Shown in pieces: positions 7,935-13,807 of a DNA stretch of 26,655 nt. A model generated the notes under the pieces. That model saw only the letters and a program-made list of their open reading frames with translations, was not told the DNA's origin and searched no databases. Origin of the DNA: Oscillospiraceae bacterium (lineage in GTDB: Bacteria > Bacillota_A > Clostridia > Oscillospirales > Oscillospiraceae); assembly GCA_017939025.1 (NCBI GenBank), contig JAGBAI010000011.1:1-26655 (forward strand), in the 5' to 3' direction. Every line of letters begins with the position of its first letter. Position 1 is the first letter of the stretch. Both the position numbers and the translations under genes were made by a program.

Positions 7935-9191
7935 ATGGTAGAAAATATCCGACTTGCCTTCCAGGGCATCTGGGGCCATAAAATGCGCTCCGTGCTGACC
8001 ATGCTGGGCATCATCATCGGCATCGCCGCCATTATCACCATCGTCTCCACCATCCAGGGCACCAACGAACAAATCAAGGAAAACCTCATCGGTGCCGGCA
8101 ACAACGTGGTAACGGTGGAGCTGAACCAGGATGGCTACCGCTATGAATTCGGATGGAATCCCATCCCTCAGGATGTGCAGGTCATCACGGAACAGACCCG
8201 GCAAAAGCTGGCCCAAATCGATGGCGTGGAGCAGGTCTCCCTGTATACGTTCCGCAATTATGTGGATCAGCTGTACTACCGGAACACACAGTTCAACGGC
8301 GAGGTTTTCGGCATTGATGCCAATTACCTTGCCACCTACGGTTACCAGATCAAAACCGGCCGGGGCTTTACCGAATCAGATTACCTCAATTGCCGGAAGG
8401 TAGCGCTGGTAGACGGCAACGCCGTAACTACCCTTTTCGGCGGAGAGGATCCCGTGGGAAAGACCATTGAGTTAAAGGGAGAGGTCTTCACCGTGGTCGG
8501 GGTGGCAGCACTGTCTGAGGAATTTGCCCCCACCATCACTTCTATGAAGGATTACCAGCTGTACGCCAACACCTCCTCCGGCAGCGTGTACCTGCCGGGT
8601 ACCACATGGCCCACGGTATATCAGTTTGATGAGCCCCAAAGTGTGGCCATCAAGGTGCGGGATACAGACGCCATGACCACCGCTGGCAAGGAAGCGGCCG
8701 ACCTGCTGACCCGGAAACAGATCCTTGACCCGGACAACAGCAAGTTTTCCTACCGCTCCCAGGATATGCTGGAACAGGCCCAGCAGCTGCAGAAAATGTC
8801 CGAATCCACCAACACCCAGCTGATCTGGATCGCCAGCATCTCTCTGCTGGTAGGCGGTATCGGTGTTATGAACATCATGCTGGTATCCGTTACCGAGCGT
8901 ACCGGAGAAATTGGACTGAAAAAGGCCATCGGTGCCAAAAAGAAACGGATTCTCCTGCAATTTCTGACGGAATCCGCTGTGCTCACCAGCCTCGGGGGCA
9001 TCATCGGAGTCATCAGCGGCGTGATCCTGGCCCAGGTGATCTCCGGCGTTATGCAGATTCCGGTGGCCATCAGTGTTCCCGCCATTGTCATTGCGGTGGT
9101 GTTCTCCATGCTCATCGGCGTGGTCTTTGGCATGCTCCCGGCCATCCAGGCGGCGAATTTGAATCCCATTGACGCACTGCGAAGAGAATAA
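7935..9191 (+). CDS. ABC transporter permease, MacB/FtsX family
   Basis: A 418-residue permease with the MacB layout: one membrane segment near residues 17-40 following the amphipathic N-terminus (VENIRLAFQGIWGHKMRSVL), a large extracytoplasmic MacB-PCD-like domain, then three C-terminal membrane segments, starting with ISLLVGGIGVMNIMLVSVTERTGEIGLKKAIGA, which is the hallmark FtsX-domain block. AAGGAGGGG precedes the ATG. With the ATPase and two adaptors it forms a complete export or signalling machine for a Gram-positive envelope, comparable in composition to YknXYZ-type systems. The substrate is unknown; antimicrobial peptide protection and peptide or lipid export are the usual roles of the family. 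Confidence 0.93.
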   Translation: MVENIRLAFQGIWGHKMRSVLTMLGIIIGIAAIITIVSTIQGTNEQIKENLIGAGNNVVTVELNQDGYRYEFGWNPIPQDVQVITEQTRQKLAQIDGVEQVSLYTFRNYVDQLYYRNTQFNGEVFGIDANYLATYGYQIKTGRGFTESDYLNCRKVALVDGNAVTTLFGGEDPVGKTIELKGEVFTVVGVAALSEEFAPTITSMKDYQLYANTSSGSVYLPGTTWPTVYQFDEPQSVAIKVRDTDAMTTAGKEAADLLTRKQILDPDNSKFSYRSQDMLEQAQQLQKMSESTNTQLIWIASISLLVGGIGVMNIMLVSVTERTGEIGLKKAIGAKKKRILLQFLTESAVLTSLGGIIGVISGVILAQVISGVMQIPVAISVPAIVIAVVFSMLIGVVFGMLPAIQAANLNPIDALRRE

Positions 9192-9194
9192 ACA

Positions 9195-9220
9195 AAGAGA
9201 CCGGCAAATGCCGGTCTCTT
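9195..9220 (+). terminator. Terminator of the exporter operon
   Basis: Perfect 11-bp stem AAGAGACCGGC / GCCGGTCTCTT with loop AAAT, followed by CCGTTTTA. It starts 4 bases after the permease stop codon. Confidence 0.8.
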
Positions 9221-9270
9221 CCGTTTTATGGGAATGTACAATTTGCCGTTTACCGGGCAGGTCGTACAAC

Positions 9271-9414
9271 ATATTCGTAGGGCGGGCATAGCATGCCCGC
9301 CGGGCACTTCCGCAACTGAGCTGTTGGTTTTTCCAAAAACGAACATTTTACACCTAATTTAACACTCAATAAATGTAGTTGCCCGGCGGGGATGTATCCC
9401 CGCCCTACGAATAT
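9271..9414. mobile_element. MITE-like inverted-repeat element, 144 bp
   Basis: Terminal inverted repeats of about 35 bp: the left end starts ATATTCGTAGGGCGGG (9271) and the right end finishes with its complement (CCCGCCCTACGAATAT, to 9414). Both continue to a shared CCCGCCGGGCA arm. Each end is itself a hairpin (GGCGGGCAT/ATGCCCGCC on the left, GGCGGGGAT/ATCCCCGCC on the right). The stems match but the sequences differ near the loop, so pairing is conserved. The middle is AT-rich and non-coding. It lies between the exporter terminator and the 3' end of the yerC operon, that is between convergent transcripts. No target duplication is evident. Confidence 0.75.
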
Positions 9415-9458
9415 GCGTTTTATCACCGTAACCTAACAGCCCAGTTCTGAACAGCAAT

Positions 9459-9722
9459 TTACTTCAGCACCTGGGAATAGCCCTTTCCATACTGGACACA
9501 CCGGGAAACCCGGCTTAAGGTTGCGGAGGAAATATTCGCCTGAGACATGACCTGGTTATAGGTATTGCCCTCCATTAACAGCTTAGCGGCAAACACCCGT
9601 TCCGCCATGTTTTCCACTTCTTTTTTGGTGCACAGATCGTCAAAGAGAGCTTCGATCATGGCCGGATCATCAATTCCGGCAATCAGTTCGTACAGTGCCT
9701 GGGTTTTTGCTTTTTGGGTCAT
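9459..9722 (-). CDS. yerC: YerC/YecD-type TrpR-family regulator
   Basis: An 87-residue DNA-binding protein of the TrpR superfamily. The helical N-terminus (YELIAGIDDPAMIEALFDDL, TKKEVENMAERVFAAKLL) and the helix-turn-helix EGNTYNQVMSQANISSATLSRVSRCVQYG match the YerC/YecD group. The start is the ATG at 9722 with GAGGAATT upstream; the longer open frame to 9884 overlaps the ATPase gene and is not used. It begins 10 bases after the ABC ATPase stop, so it is the last gene of the transporter operon. Family members have been proposed (from memory) as amino-acid, notably histidine, repressors in Firmicutes. The two palindromes in the operon promoters (12034-12049 and 12119-12134) are the natural candidate targets, which would make the operon autoregulated. 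That link is inference. Confidence 0.85.
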   Translation of the reverse strand: MTQKAKTQALYELIAGIDDPAMIEALFDDLCTKKEVENMAERVFAAKLLMEGNTYNQVMSQANISSATLSRVSRCVQYGKGYSQVLK

Positions 9723-9732
9723 AATTCCTCCC

Positions 9733-10479
9733 TCAGAATGCCTGCTGCGTGCCCCGGATGAAGGCCCGGGTCTTTTCGCTCCGGGGATAGTCAAAGACCG
9801 CCTCCGGGGTGCCCATCTCCTCAATGACACCGTCTGCCATGTAGATGACCACATCTGCAACGCTCCGGGCAAATTCCATCTCATGGGTTACCACGATCAT
9901 GGTGGTATCCTCATTTTTCAGGCCCCGGATGACCCGCAGCACTTCGCCGGTCAGCTCCGGATCCAGTGCTGAGGTAGGCTCGTCAAAGCACAGCACCTGG
10001 GGGCTCAAAGCCAGCGCCCGGGCAATGGCCACCCGCTGCTGCTGACCGCCGGACAGCTGCCAGGGATAGGCCTCCCGCTTGGCGGAAAGTCCCACCTGTT
10101 CCAAAAGCTCCAGTGCCTTGTCCTGAATCTCCCGGGCACTTCCTTTTTTCAGAAGGGTAGGTGCCAGAGTGATGTTTTCCAGAACCGTATACTGGGGAAA
10201 CAGGTTAAAATTCTGGAACACCAGGCCGAAATGCAGCCGGTTTTCCCGGATCTGCTGCTCGGAAAGGTGAGAACCAGTGAGGACTTTGCCATTTACAACA
10301 ATGTCACCCTCGTCGGCTGTCTCCAGAAAATTCAGACACCGCAGCAGTGTCGTTTTACCGCTGCCGGAAGAACCGATGATGGCAAGAACCTGCCCTTTTT
10401 CCAAAGAAAAGCTGACACCCTTCAGCACATCCGTGGCACCAAAGCCCTTTTTTAAATTCTTAACTTCCAAAATCGCCAT
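9733..10479 (-). CDS. Polar amino acid ABC transporter ATP-binding protein (GlnQ/HisP-like)
   Basis: A 248-residue ATPase of the polar amino acid uptake family. Walker A is GSSGSGKT at 36-43, the Q-loop is in LVFQNFNLFPQYTVLEN, the signature is LSGGQQQR, Walker B is VLCFDEPTSALDPE, and the H-loop is in VVTHEMEFARSVAD. The FNLFP and THEM motifs are typical of GlnQ/HisP/ArtP proteins. It starts 3 bases after the permease stop, with a run of G upstream. It energises uptake by the adjacent permease and binding protein; the precise amino acid cannot be read from sequence alone. Confidence 0.95.
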   Translation of the reverse strand: MAILEVKNLKKGFGATDVLKGVSFSLEKGQVLAIIGSSGSGKTTLLRCLNFLETADEGDIVVNGKVLTGSHLSEQQIRENRLHFGLVFQNFNLFPQYTVLENITLAPTLLKKGSAREIQDKALELLEQVGLSAKREAYPWQLSGGQQQRVAIARALALSPQVLCFDEPTSALDPELTGEVLRVIRGLKNEDTTMIVVTHEMEFARSVADVVIYMADGVIEEMGTPEAVFDYPRSEKTRAFIRGTQQAF

Positions 10480-10482
10480 GGT

Positions 10483-11124
10483 TTACCCCCGAAAATAGCC
10501 CAGTTTTTCTTCCAGCTTCGCGAACAGAATGGTCAACAGGCCGCTGAACAGCAGATAGAACGCACCCGTGTAGAACAGAGGCCAGATGAGGCCTTTCTTA
10601 ATGAAGGCTTCGCCGGCCCAGATCAGCTCGTAAATACCAATGACCCGGGCAAGGGAGGTATCCTTTACCAGCGTAATGACCTCGTTGGACATGGGAGCCA
10701 GGATCCGCTTGATGACCTGCAGCAGGACCACTTTAAAGAATATTTGCTGCTTGGTCATGCCCAGCACCTGTCCGGCTTCGTACTGACCCTGGGGAATGGA
10801 TTCAATGCCGCCCCGGTAGATCTCAGAAAAATAGCAGGCGTAATTAATGGCAAAGGCCACAATGGTAGCCGTAAACCGGGGCATGGAGGGAAGACCAAAC
10901 ATGAGGCCGGGGCCGTAGAAAATGATCATCAGCTGCAGCATCAGCGGCGTACCGCGAATGATCCACACAAAGCCCCGAACCAGCGTCCGCAAAGGCGAAA
11001 ACCGGCTCATGGAACCGAAGCAGACCACAAGTCCCAGAGGGATAGAGAAGGCCAGAGTCAGCAGGAAAATCTTAAGAGATTCCCAGAATCCAGCCAGTAA
11101 TTGTAAGGTTACAGGTAGAAACAT
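10483..11124 (-). CDS. Polar amino acid ABC transporter permease (HisM/GlnP-like)
   Basis: A 213-residue integral membrane protein with about five hydrophobic segments. The permease signature appears as WIIRGTPLMLQLMIIFYG and, downstream, YFSEIYRGGIESIPQGQYEAGQVLGMTKQQIFFKVVLLQ, the EAA-type coupling loop that contacts the ATPase. This is the usual length for a single-domain His/Glu/Gln permease that acts as a homodimer. It lies between the binding protein gene (71 bases upstream, with a hairpin in the gap) and the ATPase gene. Confidence 0.95.
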   Translation of the reverse strand: MFLPVTLQLLAGFWESLKIFLLTLAFSIPLGLVVCFGSMSRFSPLRTLVRGFVWIIRGTPLMLQLMIIFYGPGLMFGLPSMPRFTATIVAFAINYACYFSEIYRGGIESIPQGQYEAGQVLGMTKQQIFFKVVLLQVIKRILAPMSNEVITLVKDTSLARVIGIYELIWAGEAFIKKGLIWPLFYTGAFYLLFSGLLTILFAKLEEKLGYFRG

Positions 11125-11164
11125 AGAAAATACCTCGAAATCACTTCTGTAAAAACAGCACTTT

Positions 11165-11185
11165 GGGAGGGTCAGTGACCCTCCC
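11165..11185 (-). terminator. Intercistronic hairpin between binding protein and permease
   Basis: A perfect 10-bp stem GGGAGGGTCA / TGACCCTCCC with a one-base loop. On the transcript it is followed by AAAGTGCTGTTTTTA, so the U-tract is displaced by about 9 bases. It probably acts as an attenuator or as a 3' stabiliser that raises the binding protein over the membrane parts, an arrangement common in uptake operons. Confidence 0.55.
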
Positions 11186-11195
11186 GGTTTTGTAC

Positions 11196-11984
11196 TTACT
11201 CAGCCAGAGTCAGGCTGTACTTATCAGCCAAAGCCTGCAGAGTACCATCGGCCTTCCACTGCTTCATCAGTTCGTTGACCTTGGCGGTGACGTCAGAATC
11301 CTTACGGAAGCCGATGCCGTATTCCTCGCTGGTCAGGCTGATACCGGCAGCCAGGTCGGCATAGCTGGTGCCCTCGCCGGTCATGGCGTTTGCCATGGTG
11401 ATGTCGATGACACAGGCATCAGAGGTTCCGGCAGCTACTTCCATCAGGGCAGCAGCCTGATCCTGGACAGCAATGATGTGCTCCTCGGCAATGCCCAGAT
11501 CCGCAACTGCATCCTGACCGGCAGAACCATTCTCCACGGCAAAGGTCAGATCGTTCAGCTTATCGGTGGAATCGTACTGGGCCAGCGCGTCGGCCTTCAT
11601 AACCAGCACCTGGGCATTGACAACATAAGGATCGGAGCAGCTGGTATTCAGCTTGACCTCTTCGGTGATGGTCATACCGTTCCAGATGACATCAATATTC
11701 TTGGTTTCCAGCTCGTAGAACTTCTTACCCCAGTCCGCCAGGACGAAGAACTCACATTCCACATCCAGCTCGTCGCAGACCATCTGCGCAAACTCAGCGT
11801 CGAAGCCGGTCCATTCGCCGTTTTCGTCCTTGTAATCCATGGGAGCATAGTCGGTGATACCCACGATCATCTTGCCCTTGTCCTGGATGTACTTCAGGTC
11901 AGACTCAGAGGCGCTGCCGCCGCAGGCGGTCAGGCAGGACAGGGCCAGCACCAGGGCCAGCAGCGTAACAAACATCTTTTTCAT
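11196..11984 (-). CDS. Amino acid ABC transporter substrate-binding lipoprotein
   Basis: A 262-residue periplasmic-binding-protein-type receptor, tethered as a lipoprotein in Gram-positives: signal MKKMFVTLLALVLALSCLTAC with lipobox LTAC ending at C21. Domain hallmarks of SBP family 3 are GKMIVGITDYAPMDYKDENG, WTGFDAEFAQMVCDELDVE, VIWNGMTITEE and GIGFRKDSDVTAKVNELM. It is the first gene of the transporter operon, with AAAGGAAG 8 bases before the ATG. That Shine-Dalgarno region is exactly complementary to a 13-base sequence upstream (12094-12106). The ligand is a polar amino acid; histidine is suggested only by the linked TrpR-type regulator. Confidence 0.93.
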   Translation of the reverse strand: MKKMFVTLLALVLALSCLTACGGSASESDLKYIQDKGKMIVGITDYAPMDYKDENGEWTGFDAEFAQMVCDELDVECEFFVLADWGKKFYELETKNIDVIWNGMTITEEVKLNTSCSDPYVVNAQVLVMKADALAQYDSTDKLNDLTFAVENGSAGQDAVADLGIAEEHIIAVQDQAAALMEVAAGTSDACVIDITMANAMTGEGTSYADLAAGISLTSEEYGIGFRKDSDVTAKVNELMKQWKADGTLQALADKYSLTLAE

Positions 11985-12027
11985 AAAAATACTTCCTTTC
12001 TGTGAAGCAAATGTGCTTGATGACAGG

Positions 12028-12056
12028 ATTATACTTTAGCGCGATAAAGAAGTAAA
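12028..12056 (-). promoter_or_regulatory. Proximal promoter P1 of the amino acid transporter operon
   Basis: On the minus strand: TTTACT (complement of 12051-12056), 17-base spacer, perfect TATAAT (complement of 12028-12033). The spacer is occupied by operator O1. Transcription should start near 12021, leaving a leader of about 37 bases. Confidence 0.75.
12034..12049. promoter_or_regulatory. Operator O1 (16-bp near-palindrome)
   Basis: CTTTAGCGCGATAAAG; its complement differs at only two positions. It sits exactly between -35 and -10 of P1. A wider perfect 8-bp inverted pair, ATACTTTA (12031-12038) and TAAAGTAT (12053-12060), overlaps it. Occupancy would block RNA polymerase. The YerC/TrpR-type protein of the same operon is the candidate binder. 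Confidence 0.6.
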
Positions 12057-12112
12057 GTATTATTTTTCTTTTTTTGTCATTTTCAGCACTGTGCACAGAA
12101 AGGAAGATGAAT

Positions 12113-12140
12113 TTTATACTTTAGCACAATAAAGTGACAG
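12113..12140 (-). promoter_or_regulatory. Distal promoter P2 of the amino acid transporter operon
   Basis: On the minus strand: CTGTCA (complement of 12135-12140), 16-base spacer, TATAAA (complement of 12113-12118). It has the same design as P1, with an operator filling the spacer. The match to consensus is weaker than for P1. Confidence 0.5.
12119..12134. promoter_or_regulatory. Operator O2 (16-bp near-palindrome)
   Basis: CTTTAGCACAATAAAG, the same CTTTA-N6-TAAAG design as O1, in the spacer of P2. Its centre is 85 bases from that of O1, about eight helical turns, so both sites face the same side of the DNA. Confidence 0.55.
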
Positions 12141-12188
12141 ATATGCAGGACAGGAGCCATCCCATCCGCAGGCCACCGGTAGATAGCC

Positions 12189-12390
12189 AAACTACAGTTT
12201 GTGCGGCCAGTGGCCGCTGACAATGGCGTGACTACAGCCCGGCAATCAACCCAGACCATTGGGTACCGCCCGGTTCGATCACGTGTACAAATGGCATCAT
12301 CGAACCGGGCCGACCACCCTGGAGTCCTGGATGACAAACCAGCCGAAGTCACGCCATTGGGTGCGGGCCCTGCCCGCCAAACTGTAATTT
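12189..12390 (+). repeat. 202-bp structured repeat, copy B
   Basis: A complete copy in the same orientation as A and C. The left-end module is type X (self-complementary GCGGCCAGTGGCCGC, 12203-12217); the right-end module is type Y (GCGGGCCCTGCCCGC, 12363-12377). The core holds the GTGACT/AGTCAC arms and a central hairpin of CCCGGTTCGAT against ATCGAACCGGG. Outer ends follow AAATTGCAGTTTG and its complement, here with small changes (AAACTACAGTTTG on the left). The last two bases, TT, form part of the stop codon of the leftward MFS gene. The stretch 12006-12388 has no gene: it consists of the transporter promoters plus this repeat. Confidence 0.93.
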
Positions 12391-13555
12391 ATGCGGCCTT
12401 CAATGCCCGGAGCATGGCCCATACTGCCACAGCCAGCAGTACCGCACAGCCAATCAAGCCCATAGCATAGCTGCCGGTGATGTCGTAAACTGTTCCCCAC
12501 AGGGGATTCGCCAGGAAGGTACCCACACTTCCGGCAGTGGAAATAAGTGCCCAGATGGAGGCATATTCACGGGATCCGAAGATCCGCCGGGTCACCTGGG
12601 GCAGCAGGGTGGTATAGATACCCAGGCCAAAGGACAGCAAAATCAGTCCCGGCCAAACCAGCGCCGGCCACAAAAGCAGCAGCATACCTGCCGCAAAAAT
12701 GCCCATCATCAGGCTGCCGCCAAGCCGCACTCCCAGCTTTCCGTAAAGCAGGCCCTGCCCCACCTTACCTGCTGCCAGAAATGCCGTGGATACGGAGATC
12801 ATCACGCTGACGGAGCTTTCTTCAAACCGGTAAGATGTGAGCATGGAAGGAAGCTGCTGCTGCACACCGCAGCAGGCGCAGATAATGATGATCACCACCA
12901 TCATCAGATAGAGCCTTGGACTTTTCATTGCCTCTGCCCGGGTCATACCCAGGCCCACAGCGCCATTGCCGGTGCCGTAACTGCTTTTCTCCCGTTTCCC
13001 CAGAATCAGAGCTGCCAGCCAGATCAGCCCCCACCACAGCACGCCCATGATAGCCAGTGCTGTTTTCCATCCGTAAGACATCATGCACCAGGGGATCACA
13101 ATACTGAAGATCATACCGCCCACACCGGAGCCAGCCATAACACCACCCAGAATTCCCGAGGCCTGGGGCCCAAAATAGGACTGCTGGACGATCACATTGG
13201 CACAAAGCGCCAGACAGGTGGAGGAAAACGCACCCATCAGCAAGCCCACAGCGTAAAGCATCCAGACACTGCGTACCAGTGACAGCAGCATCATGCACCC
13301 ACCGGTCCAGGCACCGCAGAGCAACAGCACCCCCCGGACACCCCGTTTGCCCACAAACTGACCCAGAAATGGATTCAGCACCGCACCGGAGACACTCATC
13401 AGGCTGAAAATCACAGAAAAGCTGCCTCTGCTGATATTCAATTCGGCACAGATGGGTTCCAGAAAAAAGCTTAAGGTAGAGGAGGTCATGGCCATGGCCA
13501 TCATGGTTAAAAAAGCCGCAGCAGCCGGACAGTAGGCGTTGATTTTCTCTTTCAT
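12389..13555 (-). CDS. MFS transporter, oxalate/formate antiporter-like group
   Basis: A 388-residue major facilitator with about 12 hydrophobic segments and a central hydrophilic loop (GKREKSSYGTGNGAVGLGMTR). The N-terminal block SSTLSFFLEPICAELNISRGSFSVIFSLMSVSGAVLNPFLGQ resembles OFA/monocarboxylate-type members. The substrate is not predictable. The start is the ATG at 13555, with AAAGGAGAGA upstream; the open frame running to 13777 merely reads through repeat C. The gene is flanked with almost no spare sequence by repeats B and C: its stop codon overlaps the end of B, and C begins 23 bases before its start. A promoter is not evident, so it may be served by repeat C or by read-through from the RNase gene. 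Confidence 0.9.
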   Translation of the reverse strand: MKEKINAYCPAAAAFLTMMAMAMTSSTLSFFLEPICAELNISRGSFSVIFSLMSVSGAVLNPFLGQFVGKRGVRGVLLLCGAWTGGCMMLLSLVRSVWMLYAVGLLMGAFSSTCLALCANVIVQQSYFGPQASGILGGVMAGSGVGGMIFSIVIPWCMMSYGWKTALAIMGVLWWGLIWLAALILGKREKSSYGTGNGAVGLGMTRAEAMKSPRLYLMMVVIIIICACCGVQQQLPSMLTSYRFEESSVSVMISVSTAFLAAGKVGQGLLYGKLGVRLGGSLMMGIFAAGMLLLLWPALVWPGLILLSFGLGIYTTLLPQVTRRIFGSREYASIWALISTAGSVGTFLANPLWGTVYDITGSYAMGLIGCAVLLAVAVWAMLRALKAA

Positions 13556-13578
13556 CGTCTCTCCTTTTTCTTTGAAGC

Positions 13579-13780
13579 AAATTGCAGTTTGGCGGGCAGG
13601 GCCCGCATCCAATAGCGTGACTACAGCCCGGCAATCAGCCACGACCATTGGGTACCGCCCGGTTCGATCACATGTACAAATGGCATCATCGAACCGGGCC
13701 GACCACCCAGGAGTCCCGGACGACAAACCAGCCGAAGTCACGCAATTGTCAGCGGCCACTGGCCGCACAAACTGCAATTT
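13579..13780 (+). repeat. 202-bp structured repeat, copy C
   Basis: A complete copy, same length and orientation as B. The left module is type Y (GCGGGCAGGGCCCGC, 13592-13606) and the right module is type X (GCGGCCACTGGCCGC, 13752-13766). The outer ends AAATTGCAGTTTG / CAAACTGCAATTT are perfectly inverted. It lies between the RNase gene and the MFS gene, both leftward. No U-tract follows its hairpins, so termination is possible but not evident. Confidence 0.93.
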
Positions 13781-13807
13781 TACGATTTCTCTATGCTGCC
13801 TTTTCTA

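Larger units (their letters stand above)
11992..12106 (-). promoter_or_regulatory. Shine-Dalgarno / anti-Shine-Dalgarno pair in the transporter leader
   Basis: Read on the transcribed strand, CTTCCTTTCTGTG (complement of 12094-12106) is followed about 90 bases later by CACAGAAAGGAAG (complement of 11992-12004), which contains the ribosome binding site of the binding-protein gene. The two are perfectly complementary over 13 bases. Only transcripts from the distal promoter (expected start near 12106) would contain both. Confidence 0.5.
12189..13780. other. Repeat-bounded single-gene cassette
   Basis: Two direct 202-bp repeats enclose 1188 bases, of which 1167 are the MFS coding sequence. The outer modules of the pair (left of B, right of C) are type X and the inner modules (right of B, left of C) are type Y. 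This arrangement is what a single crossover between an X-core-X repeat in the chromosome and a Y-core-Y repeat on a circle would leave behind. No target-site duplication or recombinase gene is seen at the edges. Confidence 0.45.

Noticed and set aside
11985..12188. Riboswitch or T-box leader for the amino acid transporter
   Set aside because: The leader from P1 is only about 37 bases, and there is no T-box GGTGG-type motif or terminator/antiterminator pair; operators and a Shine-Dalgarno complement explain the region better.
12189..13780. Integron-like cassette with attC sites
   Set aside because: The single-gene spacing between direct imperfect palindromes is reminiscent, but I see no RYYYAAC/GTTRRRY core pairs at the ends and no tyrosine-recombinase integrase in the window.
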